Assembly (NCBI GenBank): GCA_964371835.1 | Contig: CAYJOP010000049.1 | Location: 1 to 14,788, forward strand | Direction: 5' to 3' | Length of the DNA: 14,788 nt | Origin: CAYJAD01 sp964371835 | GTDB taxonomy: Bacteria; Desulfobacterota; Desulfovibrionia; Desulfovibrionales; Desulfovibrionaceae | Shown: piece after piece, positions 7,406 to 14,788 of the stretch | How positions within the stretch are numbered: position 1 is the stretch's first letter | Layout: each line of letters starts with the position of its first letter | Translations under genes and position numbers: made by a program | The notes under the pieces: generated by a model | The model's input: only the letters and a program-made list of their open reading frames with translations | Database searches by the model: none | Told to the model about the DNA's origin: nothing

Positions 7406-9803
7406 ATAACAAAGTTTTAGCAAGGCGAACAGCACCAACTGCATCCGCAGAATAACCATGGGCAGCAATAGAATCTGCAAAGGCTTGAGTTACAACAGCA
7501 CCACCAATCATTATCTTAAAAGGTAGCTTTTGCTCTTGCACTATCTTAACAGTATCTTCCATGCGCACCATGGTTGTGGTCATAAGAGCGGAAAGCCCAA
7601 TAATACTTGCTTTGTGTTTAATAGCCACCTTAACAATATCTTCTGCCTTGACATCCTTACCAGCATCAACAACCTCAAAACCATGATTGCCGAGCAATAA
7701 AGCTACAATATTTTTACCAATATCGTGAATATCACCTTCAACTGTGGCTAGCACAATAACTGGGCGTTCCTCCTTGCCACGCATTTGTTCAAGCAATGGC
7801 TTTACATGACCAAATGCCTTTTGCATGGTTTCAGCTGAACGTATAAGTTGCGGTAAAAAATACTCACGTTTTTCATACTTTACACCCACTTCGGTGATGG
7901 CAGGGATTAACTTTTCCTGTACTAAAGCCATGGGGTCAGCACCATTATCAAGCTCAGCTTGCACAAAGCCAATCACATTATCTTTATCCCCAAGCAATAC
8001 AGCGTCATACAATGAAGTAATTGTAGTTTGGGTTTTGTTTTGCATGTGAGAACTGCTAGTAACTGCACCACTGGTCCATTGGGCATAATTTTCAATAAAG
8101 TTTTGAGCGTCCTTATCTTTATTTAATAACACCGCCGAGGCATCTCTAACCTCGCAAAGACGTACATTATCAGGATTGCCAATGCATGATGAAAGCCCAG
8201 CCCCCACACAAAGCGAAAGATAGGTAGAATTCAAAAGCTCCCTTGCTGGTAAACCAAAAGAAACATTAGAAAGACCAATGGTTGTGGGCAATCCATTACG
8301 CATGCACCAACGTATGGTTTCAAGGCACTCCTTACCAGCCTCTGCCTTGGAAGATACTGCAAGGGCAAGCACGTCCACCATAACCAAACGGCGAGGAATT
8401 CCTAATAAATCTACTTGCTCCAATAAATTTTCCAAAATTGCTATGCGCTCTGACGCAAGCACAGGAAGATTGCGCCCCTGCAAAGGCAATAGTATAAATG
8501 GTGCTCCAAAATCCCTACAAACTGGCCCCAATTCTTCCATGCGTCCTTTTTCACCACTAATGGAGTTTACAAGAGCAGAACCAGGACAATAGGGCAATGC
8601 GGCATTAATAGCGGAAATATTAGAAGAATCAAGAGAAAGTGGCACTTCATATCTGCCCACTAAATTTTTTACAAGCTCTGGCAACAGTATGGCTTCATCC
8701 ACCAAGGGAGCACCAACGTTTACATCAAGCATTGGAGCACCAGCTGTAATCTGCTCTTGAGCATAGCGCATGGCAAGGCCAAATTCTTGAGCTTGCAATT
8801 CAGCTGTTAGTTGTTTTTTTCCAGTAGGATTTATGCGCTCACCAATGATGGTTAGGGGATAATCTTCACCAATGCGCACAATGGAAGATCGGGTGGTTAA
8901 AACAATATTATTTGTTTTTGAAACAGTGTGCTTGTTTAACTCAATACCATTAACAGCTTGTTTTAATGCGGCAATATGGTCTGGGCTTGTGCCACAGCAA
9001 CCACCAAGTATGCTAACGCCAGCTTTAGCAAAAACTGCTGTTTTTTGTGCAAAGCTTTCAGGGTCAAGACGAAATACAGTTTGGCCATCTACAAGCTCGG
9101 GTAAGCCAGCATTGGGCTCAATTAAGATGGGAACATTGGCAAACTTAAGCATTTCATCAATAACGCCTACCATTTGCTCAGGTCCAGCACTGCAATTTGT
9201 ACCCACTGCTGTAACGCCTAAGTTTTGCATGGTTTCCACAAAAATCTCTGGCGTTGAACCTGTTAAACTAACCCCTTGCTCAAAGGTCATGGACACCATA
9301 ACTGGCAAATTGCATTCGCGCCTTACGGCAATTACAGCAGCCCTTGCCTCGGCCAAATCAAACTGAGTTTCAATGAAAATTACATCCACTCCGCCACGCA
9401 CAAGTCCACGCACTTGCTCAGCATAAGCATCAATTAAATCTTGTGGTTCAATATCACCCAAGGGGCGCACAAAATGGCCTGTGGGGCCAAGGTTTCCTGC
9501 GATATAAATTTCTCGCCCAGCACCCTTTGAAGCAGACCGGGCAACTTGAGCCATTTTTTCATTAAAGTTTATAACATCAAGCCCTTGAGGTAGTTTATAT
9601 TTATTCCCACCAAAGGTGCATGTAGTTAGAATATCAGACCCCGCTTGCACATAGGCTTTATGTATGCCCTCCAATACATCAGGGCGCTCCATACAAAAAA
9701 ATTCAGGACTAACACCAGCAGGCAATCCAGCAGATTGAAGCATGGTACCCATAGCACCATCTAAAAACAATAATTTACCAGATTGTAATGATAAATCTAA
9801 CAT
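7404..9803 (-). CDS. metH: Cobalamin-dependent methionine synthase, short form without activation domain
   Basis: This enzyme methylates homocysteine to methionine with methyltetrahydrofolate, using a B12 cofactor. The domains are a homocysteine-binding barrel (about 1-285) with zinc ligands Cys204 and Cys269-Cys270 (GGCCGTSPDH), a pterin-binding barrel (about 310-570, beginning TIIGERINPTGK), a B12 cap helical module (about 592-680) and a Rossmann B12 domain (about 680-799) with DIHDIG (691-696), His693 being the cobalt ligand. It stops at 799 residues, whereas E. coli MetH has about 1227: the C-terminal AdoMet activation domain is absent. Such short forms are known in anaerobes. AAGGAG five bases before the ATG supports the start. 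It heads the leftward operon and is divergent from the sigma-factor gene. No B12 or SAM riboswitch was recognised upstream. Confidence 0.95.
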   Translation of the reverse strand: MLDLSLQSGKLLFLDGAMGTMLQSAGLPAGVSPEFFCMERPDVLEGIHKAYVQAGSDILTTCTFGGNKYKLPQGLDVINFNEKMAQVARSASKGAGREIYIAGNLGPTGHFVRPLGDIEPQDLIDAYAEQVRGLVRGGVDVIFIETQFDLAEARAAVIAVRRECNLPVMVSMTFEQGVSLTGSTPEIFVETMQNLGVTAVGTNCSAGPEQMVGVIDEMLKFANVPILIEPNAGLPELVDGQTVFRLDPESFAQKTAVFAKAGVSILGGCCGTSPDHIAALKQAVNGIELNKHTVSKTNNIVLTTRSSIVRIGEDYPLTIIGERINPTGKKQLTAELQAQEFGLAMRYAQEQITAGAPMLDVNVGAPLVDEAILLPELVKNLVGRYEVPLSLDSSNISAINAALPYCPGSALVNSISGEKGRMEELGPVCRDFGAPFILLPLQGRNLPVLASERIAILENLLEQVDLLGIPRRLVMVDVLALAVSSKAEAGKECLETIRWCMRNGLPTTIGLSNVSFGLPARELLNSTYLSLCVGAGLSSCIGNPDNVRLCEVRDASAVLLNKDKDAQNFIENYAQWTSGAVTSSSHMQNKTQTTITSLYDAVLLGDKDNVIGFVQAELDNGADPMALVQEKLIPAITEVGVKYEKREYFLPQLIRSAETMQKAFGHVKPLLEQMRGKEERPVIVLATVEGDIHDIGKNIVALLLGNHGFEVVDAGKDVKAEDIVKVAIKHKASIIGLSALMTTTMVRMEDTVKIVQEQKLPFKIMIGGAVVTQAFADSIAAHGYSADAVGAVRLAKTLL

Positions 9804-9990
9804 TCTTGCTCCTTCAACATGAAATCTTTAACAAAAACAATGGTTAACATAAACGCAATTTGCCTCTGTGCAAAGCATTTACTTTGTGTTAGAGTAAAAC
9901 AAATAGGTCAGAATTTGAAAAATATGGCATTTATAACGCACCAAATTACTAAATAAATATACTTACGTCTGACCTGCAAAGAATGTATAT
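9804..9990. promoter_or_regulatory. Divergent regulatory region between metH and the sigma-32-like gene
   Basis: These 187 bases must hold promoters in both directions. On the minus strand a weak promoter is possible for metH: TTGCAC (9873-9868), 16 bases, TATGTT (9851-9846). On the plus strand TATACT (9958-9963) is a good -10 but has no clear -35. TTTACT/AGTAAA (9878-9883, 9893-9898) forms a 6-pair dyad. No conserved riboswitch core and no sigma-32 consensus were recognised. The exact start sites cannot be read from the sequence. Confidence 0.4.
9905..9975 (+). repeat. 8-base inverted repeat in the sigma-32-like gene leader
   Basis: AGGTCAGA (9905-9912) and TCTGACCT (9968-9975) are exact reverse complements separated by 55 bases; the right arm ends 15 bases before the ATG. 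If transcribed together they could fold the leader. In a region of this size an 8-base match has a fair chance of being accidental, so function is unproven. Confidence 0.35.
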
Positions 9991-11091
9991 ATGAAAAAAA
10001 ATAAAAAAGAAACTTCAAAAACTACCCCTACCCCGCATGAAAAACAAAATGTGGATATTGAGGTATTACATTCTATAGATGATATAGACAATGACGAGCT
10101 AGGCAATAATGATTTTGACAATGATGACTCAGACTTAGAACTTGAAGATGATGACATCATTGACATAACTGACTCTGGAGATGACACTTCAAACGTACCC
10201 ACCATTGCCCCAACTACCTTGCCAAGCACTACTCTTAGCAAGGATAGCTTGCATCTTTATTTGAAAGAAGTAAGCCGCTTCCCCATGTTAAAACCTGAAG
10301 AAGAACAAATGCTTGCCAAGCGTGTTCGTGACCACAATGACACAGACGCAGCCTTTAGGCTGGTTTCATCACATTTGCGCTTGGTTGTAAAAATAGCCAT
10401 GGATTTTCAACGTCGCTGGATGCAAAATGTGCTTGATTTAATTCAAGAGGGCAATGTTGGCCTTATGCGAGCTGTAAATAAATTTGACCCAGATAAGGGC
10501 ATTAAATTTTCTTATTATGCTGCATTTTGGGTTAAAGCATATATACTTAAATTTATTATGAATAACTGGCGCATGGTTAAAATTGGTACCACTCAAGTAC
10601 AACGTAAACTTTTTTATAACTTAAATAAAGAACGACAAAAACTCATAGCACAAGGCTTTGACCCCGATGCGGCCATGCTTTCAGAAAAACTAGGAGTTAG
10701 CGTTGAGCAAATAAATGAAATGGACCAAAGACTTGCAGCATCTGATATGTCGCTTGATATGCAAATTAATGATGATTCTGGCGGTGCTACACGCATGGAC
10801 TTTTTGCCAGCTCTTGGTCCTGGCGTTGAGGATAGTATTGCAAGTGGTGAAATTGCAGGACTTATCCAAGACCATTTGCGTACAATTTTACCAAAACTTA
10901 ACGAAAAAGAAACATATATCTTACAAAACAGACTGCTTACCGACGAGCCTGCCACCTTGCGTGAAATTGGTGAAAAGTATAATGTAACTAGAGAGCGAGT
11001 GCGGCAATTGGAAGCACGCTTGCTTGAAAAATTGCGTAAACATTTAAGTAATGATATTAAAGACTTCTCTGAAGACTGGATTAATAAATAA
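9991..11091 (+). CDS. rpoH: RNA polymerase sigma factor, sigma-32 (RpoH) type
   Basis: A sigma-70 family factor likely directing heat-shock or general-stress transcription. Region 1.2 (about 86-115, SLHLYLKEVSRFPML), region 2 (about 118-200, with DLIQEGNVGLMRAV and GIKFSYYAAFWVKAYI) and region 4 (about 295-350, with the helix-turn-helix TLREIGEKYNVTRERVRQLE) are clear. VQRKLFYNL (203-211) is the RpoH box that separates sigma-32 from other group members. At 366 residues it is about 80 longer than E. coli RpoH because of an N-terminal extension; residues 22-65 hold 21 Asp/Glu and no Lys or Arg. The start has only a weak ribosome binding site; the next in-frame ATG encodes Met99, inside region 1.2, so the extension looks genuine. 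Divergent from metH and followed one base later by a TPR lipoprotein gene. Confidence 0.92.
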   Translation: MKKNKKETSKTTPTPHEKQNVDIEVLHSIDDIDNDELGNNDFDNDDSDLELEDDDIIDITDSGDDTSNVPTIAPTTLPSTTLSKDSLHLYLKEVSRFPMLKPEEEQMLAKRVRDHNDTDAAFRLVSSHLRLVVKIAMDFQRRWMQNVLDLIQEGNVGLMRAVNKFDPDKGIKFSYYAAFWVKAYILKFIMNNWRMVKIGTTQVQRKLFYNLNKERQKLIAQGFDPDAAMLSEKLGVSVEQINEMDQRLAASDMSLDMQINDDSGGATRMDFLPALGPGVEDSIASGEIAGLIQDHLRTILPKLNEKETYILQNRLLTDEPATLREIGEKYNVTRERVRQLEARLLEKLRKHLSNDIKDFSEDWINK

Positions 11092-11092
11092 T

Positions 11093-12808
11093 ATGAAAAA
11101 TTTTAAGCCATTATACATTATATCCCTACTTTTATTAATTTTTTCATCCTGCTTTTTGTTGGGTTGTGGCGGTTGTGCCACGCAAGACAAAACATCTGAA
11201 AAAACAAATGATAGCTCAAGCAATGTGCAATGGAATTTGAGTGCAAATGCTACTACAACTTATTTGTTTTTGCTTTATGACCAATCTTTACGCCAAGATG
11301 ATAGAGCGACCTTGGTTTACGCCTTAAAAGAACTTGCCAATTTTAATCCGCCAGTTACTGTATATATTGAAGCTGGTATTTTATTCATGGATGGCGACCC
11401 AGCACCCATCATACCAATTTTGCAAGAAGGGCTACAAAAATATCCAGACAACATTTCATTGAACTTGCTAAATGCTGAATTATTACAAAAGGCTGGCCAA
11501 AGTGCAGAGGCAATTAAGCGCATTCGTGCATTTGGCAAACGTCACCCTAAAAATATTGATGCAAAGCTAGAGCTAGCCTTGCTGCTTGTGAACTCTAACC
11601 AGCATGCCGAAGCTGAAGGTATTTTGCACAACATTACAGGTGCTGAACGCACAGCCTTGGTTGAGTATTACCACGCAAGAGCTTTAATTGGCATGAATAG
11701 ATCTAGTGAAGCTGTGCCTTATCTAGAAAAAGCCATCATCGAGATGCCAAGCTTCACAGAAGCTTTAATTGCCATTGCAAATATTTATGAGCAGGAAAAT
11801 AAACTTGAACAAGCCTGTGATATTTATGAAAAAATTATTGATAATCAAGGTTATAACCCCGAAGTTCTTTTACGCCTTGTGCATATATCTCTTCGCCTAA
11901 ACGAACCAGAAAGGGCCTTGGAGTACTATGAGGAAGGCCCCATAACACCTGTAATTTCTGCAACAATTGCCAGTATGCTTGTGGAATCAGCTTACTATGA
12001 CCTTGCCGAGCCAATTTTGCAAAAACTACTCACTCTGCCTGACGCACCGCAAGAGTTATTCTTTTATTTGGCTGCCATCTCCTATGAGCGAGATAAGAAC
12101 CCTCAAAAAACATACGATTTTTTAAGCAATATAAAGGACAACCATGCCGACTATACAAAAGCGCTTCTTTTGCGCTTGCAATTGTTAATTGACATGGAGA
12201 AGTATAAAGAAGCTCTTAATTTATCAGCCATTGGAAAAGATGCAGATCCTAATAAAAAAGAATTTCAATTAGCTGAAATCCGCCTTTTAGCTACACTTGA
12301 GCGCATGGATGAAGCCATTGATAGCTCCAGTGAACTCATGAAAAAACTTCCTGATGATGTAGAAATTGCATTTTTACACGCATCATTGCTTGATGAAAAC
12401 GGTGACAAAGATGAAGCTTTCAAAGTTATGGAAAATATTATTAAAACCAATCCAGAACATTATCAAGCTTTGAACTACATTGGCTATACCTTAGCTGAAG
12501 AAAATCGTGAACTTAAGCGAGCTTTAGAGCTTTTACGAAAAGCCGTCTCGCTTTCACCAAATAGTGATTATATTTTAGACTCCCTTGCTTGGGTTTTGTA
12601 CAAATCCAAGCAATTTGATGAGGCTTGGGAGATTATATCTAAAGTTGTTACGATGAGCCAGCCCAGAGATCCTGTCATCTGGGAGCATTATGGTGACATT
12701 GCAAAGGCCCTTGGCAAAAAAATTGAAGCCCGCAAAGGTTATGAAAATGCCCTTGAATTAAAGCCAAATAATGCCGACGATTTACGTCGCAGAATTTCCA
12801 ATCTTTAA
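11093..12808 (+). CDS. TPR-repeat lipoprotein
   Basis: The exact role is unknown; it is probably a scaffold or assembly factor on the periplasmic face of an envelope membrane. The ATG at 11093, one base after the sigma-factor stop, starts a lipoprotein signal peptide with a hydrophobic core and lipobox LLGC (lipidated Cys25). The frame is open to an ATG at 11051, but that would add 14 residues ahead of the signal, so it was rejected. The mature part is almost wholly helical TPR repeats, for example around 75-260 and most clearly in the last 120 residues (GYTLAEENRELKRAL, SLAWVLYKSKQFDEA, ALELKPNN). No enzyme motif is visible. The ribosome binding site is poor, so translation is probably coupled to the gene before it. 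The LolB-like gene follows after 18 bases, hinting at a shared lipoprotein or outer-membrane function. Confidence 0.88.
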   Translation: MKNFKPLYIISLLLLIFSSCFLLGCGGCATQDKTSEKTNDSSSNVQWNLSANATTTYLFLLYDQSLRQDDRATLVYALKELANFNPPVTVYIEAGILFMDGDPAPIIPILQEGLQKYPDNISLNLLNAELLQKAGQSAEAIKRIRAFGKRHPKNIDAKLELALLLVNSNQHAEAEGILHNITGAERTALVEYYHARALIGMNRSSEAVPYLEKAIIEMPSFTEALIAIANIYEQENKLEQACDIYEKIIDNQGYNPEVLLRLVHISLRLNEPERALEYYEEGPITPVISATIASMLVESAYYDLAEPILQKLLTLPDAPQELFFYLAAISYERDKNPQKTYDFLSNIKDNHADYTKALLLRLQLLIDMEKYKEALNLSAIGKDADPNKKEFQLAEIRLLATLERMDEAIDSSSELMKKLPDDVEIAFLHASLLDENGDKDEAFKVMENIIKTNPEHYQALNYIGYTLAEENRELKRALELLRKAVSLSPNSDYILDSLAWVLYKSKQFDEAWEIISKVVTMSQPRDPVIWEHYGDIAKALGKKIEARKGYENALELKPNNADDLRRRISNL

Positions 12809-12826
12809 TCACCAATAAATATTAAA

Positions 12827-13657
12827 ATGTATAATAATTTTATCAAATTATCACTTATTTGTTTCTTCCTATTTCTTTGTGCTTGCTCCAAACAGCCGCA
12901 TGTGTCTGAAGCAGACCTTGGTCAAGATAGCATACCCATTTCTGCAAAAGCTGAAAATATTTGGCAAAGTTACGTTAAAAGTGGCGCAAGTAAAATTAAT
13001 CCCTTCAGGACTCAAATGAGTTTGCGCTATGGCACTGAGGGCGACACAAGGCGTGTTACTGCTTTACTTTGGGGAAATAATACTCAAGAAATTCGCCTTG
13101 ATGTAAATGCCGGCATTGGCGTTAACATAGCTAAGATATATGAAAATAAAAACATTTTCATTGTTTTTGTTCCTCGAGAAGAAGTAGGATATTATCATCA
13201 AGGTGAGCAAAAGCCACTTTTCAATACTGGAGTTCCAGTTCCTTTTAATTTACAACAACTTACACAGCTAATTGAAGGTAAATTCAGTAACGTTTTTGGC
13301 ACAGAAAATAACGGTTCCATGCGCTACACGCGTGATGATAATTCTGACCAATTGGCGAATATTTTTACCCTTAATCATAATAAATTTGCAGGCTCACTCA
13401 CCTTAAATCATATGGGTTTGCCCATTTTTTGGCAAGAAGTAAACCCAAGAGGCTGGAGCTTAAGCCTAAGTTATAGAGATGGAGGTACAACTCCATACAA
13501 ATTAACCATGATTCATGAGTTAGATGGTAAAAAAGCAATTTTACTCATAAAAAATCGTGAATATTCATTAATGCCCTTTACCTCTCAACAAATGATACTT
13601 ATATTACCAGATGAAACACCAATGTTGCCTCTAACACAGTATAGAGAACAACTGTAA
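12827..13657 (+). CDS. LolB-like outer-membrane lipoprotein
   Basis: The 276 residues start with a lipoprotein signal (hydrophobic 6-19, lipobox LCAC, lipidated Cys20). The rest is a single beta-rich domain (about 40-276) with the general look of the LolA/LolB fold: alternating strand segments such as RTQMSLRYG, IRLDVNAGIGVNIAKI and KNIFIVFVP near the N-terminus, a central helical stretch with FNLQQLTQLIEG, and LSLSYRDG late. LolB accepts lipoproteins from LolA and places them in the outer membrane. Sequence similarity is weak by eye, so I give no gene symbol; a lipoprotein of unknown function with this fold is the alternative. No Shine-Dalgarno sequence is visible. It follows the TPR lipoprotein by 18 bases and is probably co-transcribed. 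Confidence 0.7.
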   Translation: MYNNFIKLSLICFFLFLCACSKQPHVSEADLGQDSIPISAKAENIWQSYVKSGASKINPFRTQMSLRYGTEGDTRRVTALLWGNNTQEIRLDVNAGIGVNIAKIYENKNIFIVFVPREEVGYYHQGEQKPLFNTGVPVPFNLQQLTQLIEGKFSNVFGTENNGSMRYTRDDNSDQLANIFTLNHNKFAGSLTLNHMGLPIFWQEVNPRGWSLSLSYRDGGTTPYKLTMIHELDGKKAILLIKNREYSLMPFTSQQMILILPDETPMLPLTQYREQL

Positions 13658-13699
13658 ACTGGCTATTTTTACTTTCTCAATGCTTAAAATGGAGTTCTT

Positions 13700-14131
13700 A
13701 TGTCACAATTAATACATATTGCTTGCGATCATGCTGGGCTAAATCTTAAAAATTCCATAATTAAACATCTTGAAAGCAAGGGTTATGACATTAAAAACCA
13801 TGGAACCAATGATGCCACAAGTTGTGACTATCCTATCTTTGCAAAAGCCCTTTGCGCTGGTGTAAAAAAAGTTGGTGGTTTGGGCATTTTAATTTGTGGA
13901 ACAGGCATTGGCATGTCCATTATGGCCAACCGCATTCATGGTATTCGAGCAGCCCTTTGTAGTAGTGAGTTTCAGGCAAAAGCCACAAAAGCACATAATG
14001 ACGCTAACGTTCTTTGCCTTGGAGAGCGCACAACTGGTTTGGGAATTGCCCTTGAAATAGTTGATATTTTTATAAATACACCTTTTGAAGGTGGCAGACA
14101 TGAAAAACGCATAGCTTTATTTGACAATTAA
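13700..14131 (+). CDS. rpiB: Ribose-5-phosphate isomerase B
   Basis: This cytoplasmic enzyme interconverts ribose 5-phosphate and ribulose 5-phosphate in the pentose phosphate pathway. The 143 residues are standard for RpiB. The N-terminal ACDHAG (8-13) with Asp10-His11, CDYPIFA (42-48), the active-site loop CGTGIGMSIMAN (66-77) with Cys66 as catalytic base, and His99-Asn100 in AHNDANVLCLGER are all present; Arg133 lies in the phosphate-binding position. GGAG five bases before the ATG is a good ribosome binding site. It lies 42 bases after the LolB-like gene and 17 before cysS. Related sugar-phosphate isomerases (for example LacA/LacB) share the fold, but the residues here fit RpiB. Confidence 0.95.
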   Translation: MSQLIHIACDHAGLNLKNSIIKHLESKGYDIKNHGTNDATSCDYPIFAKALCAGVKKVGGLGILICGTGIGMSIMANRIHGIRAALCSSEFQAKATKAHNDANVLCLGERTTGLGIALEIVDIFINTPFEGGRHEKRIALFDN

Positions 14132-14148
14132 AACATTGGGACAATATA

Positions 14149-14788
14149 ATGCAACTATACAACACACTTACTAGAAAAAAAGAAGATTTTATACCCGTTC
14201 ATGCTGGCAAGGTTTCCATGTATGTTTGCGGCATAACAGCCTATGATTACTGTCACATTGGCCACGCTCGCTCGGCATTGGTTTTTGATGTCTTGGTGCG
14301 TTATTTTAAGCATAAAGATTATGACGTGCGCTTTGTGCGCAATTTCACAGACATTGATGATAAAATTATCAATCGTGCTAATGCTGAAGGGCGCGACTGG
14401 CGAGAAGTTGCAACAACCTATATGAAGGCATTTCATGAAGACATGGATGCACTTGGCATTTTGCGCGCTGATGAAGAACCATGCGCCACAGATTATATTC
14501 CACAAATGCAAGAAATTTGTCAAAAACTCATTGCCGATGACAAGGCTTATGCAACTCCATCTGGTGATGTTTACTTTAAGGTGCGTGCTTATGCTCCATA
14601 TGGTAAACTTTCAGGGCGTAGCCTTGATGACTTGCAGTCTGGTGCTCGCGTTGCCCCAGGCGAGGAAAAACTAGACCCACTGGACTTTGCACTCTGGAAA
14701 GCCGCAAAGCCAGGTGAACCTTTTTGGGAAAGCCCGTGGGGTAAGGGTCGCCCTGGTTGGCACATTGAATGCTCTGCCATGAGCGAAA
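14149..14788 (+). CDS. cysS: Cysteinyl-tRNA synthetase (partial, 3' end outside the window)
   Basis: This enzyme charges tRNA-Cys with cysteine in the cytoplasm. The first 213 codons are present and remain open to the right edge; the family is usually about 460-490 residues. The N-terminus MQLYNTLTRKKEDF is typical. The zinc-site Cys27 lies in YVCGIT, the class I HIGH motif is at 36-39 (CHIGHARS), NFTDIDDKI follows at about 66-74, and WHIECSAM near the end supplies the second zinc Cys (208). The KMSKS loop and anticodon-binding domain would lie beyond the edge. GGGA seven bases before the ATG fixes the start. It is 17 bases after rpiB and likely in the same transcript. Confidence 0.96.
   Translation, partial: MQLYNTLTRKKEDFIPVHAGKVSMYVCGITAYDYCHIGHARSALVFDVLVRYFKHKDYDVRFVRNFTDIDDKIINRANAEGRDWREVATTYMKAFHEDMDALGILRADEEPCATDYIPQMQEICQKLIADDKAYATPSGDVYFKVRAYAPYGKLSGRSLDDLQSGARVAPGEEKLDPLDFALWKAAKPGEPFWESPWGKGRPGWHIECSAMSE

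Noticed and set aside
8872..9366. 164-codon open frame on the plus strand
   Set aside because: It lies wholly opposite the homocysteine-binding domain of metH, which is clearly coding; the antisense peptide has no family features.
9804..9990. B12 or SAM riboswitch upstream of metH
   Set aside because: No B12-box or SAM-riboswitch core was recognised on the minus strand in this short leader.
9963..10241. Serine-rich 92-codon open frame on the minus strand
   Set aside because: It is the antisense reading of the Asp/Glu-rich start of the sigma-factor gene (GAT/GAC read backwards gives ATC/TCA-type codons), so the serine bias is an artefact.
11051..11092. Earlier in-frame ATG for the TPR lipoprotein
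   Set aside because: It would place 14 residues before the lipoprotein signal peptide and overlap the sigma gene by 41 bases; the ATG at 11093 gives a normal signal and lipobox.
14155..14523. 122-codon open frame on the minus strand
   Set aside because: It is opposite the catalytic domain of cysS, which carries the HIGH motif and zinc cysteine.
1..14788. Defence system, mobile element or CRISPR
   Set aside because: Every gene is a recognisable housekeeping or envelope type, gaps are short, and no spaced repeats, transposase or integrase was seen.

Overview
This window looks like a chromosomal housekeeping segment from an AT-rich (roughly 40% GC by eye) Gram-negative anaerobe. I infer a relative of Desulfovibrio in the Desulfovibrionaceae. 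The inference rests on the gene neighbourhood (clpS-clpA-aat, radA, a zinc-ribbon/DUF3426 protein, hpt, a GNAT enzyme, a MetH without activation domain, a sigma-32-like factor, TPR and LolB-like lipoproteins, rpiB, cysS), on the protein forms, and on outer-membrane-type lipoproteins. It is inference from memory of that lineage, not a database match. No tRNA, rRNA, CRISPR array, insertion sequence, prophage or defence system was seen.

Layout. Positions 1-83 hold the likely 3' end of a rightward unit that finishes in a strong hairpin terminator. A second copy of the terminator's 3' half lies 67 bases downstream. From 276 to 9803 every gene is on the minus strand. Read in the direction of transcription they are metH, a TlpA-like thioredoxin, a GNAT acetyltransferase, hpt, a zinc-ribbon membrane protein, radA, clpS, clpA and aat. 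Gaps from metH to the zinc-ribbon gene are 10 bases or less, or the genes overlap, so this is probably one operon. A 115-base gap precedes radA. A 158-base gap precedes clpS-clpA-aat, which probably has its own promoter. The 187-base region 9804-9990 is a divergent promoter region. To its right, on the plus strand, are a sigma-32-like factor, a TPR lipoprotein, a LolB-like lipoprotein, rpiB and cysS, the last cut by the window edge.

How the genes work together. ClpS, ClpA and Aat make up most of a bacterial N-degron pathway: Aat adds Leu/Phe to N-terminal Lys/Arg, ClpS recognises the product, and ClpA unfolds it for ClpP. ClpP is not in the window. RadA (recombination repair) and the sigma-32-like factor add to a protein and DNA quality-control theme, but physical linkage alone does not show co-regulation. 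The two lipoproteins behind the sigma factor suggest an envelope role for the start of the right-hand operon. MetH, Hpt, RpiB and CysS are core metabolism or translation.

The region is mostly ordinary. The points most worth a second look are the very acidic N-terminal extension of the sigma factor, the one-base TAATG coupling of clpA to aat with no visible ribosome binding site, the short MetH, the zinc-ribbon membrane protein of unknown function, the LolB-like protein, the cysteine-containing tail of the acetyltransferase, and the repeated terminator arm at the left edge.
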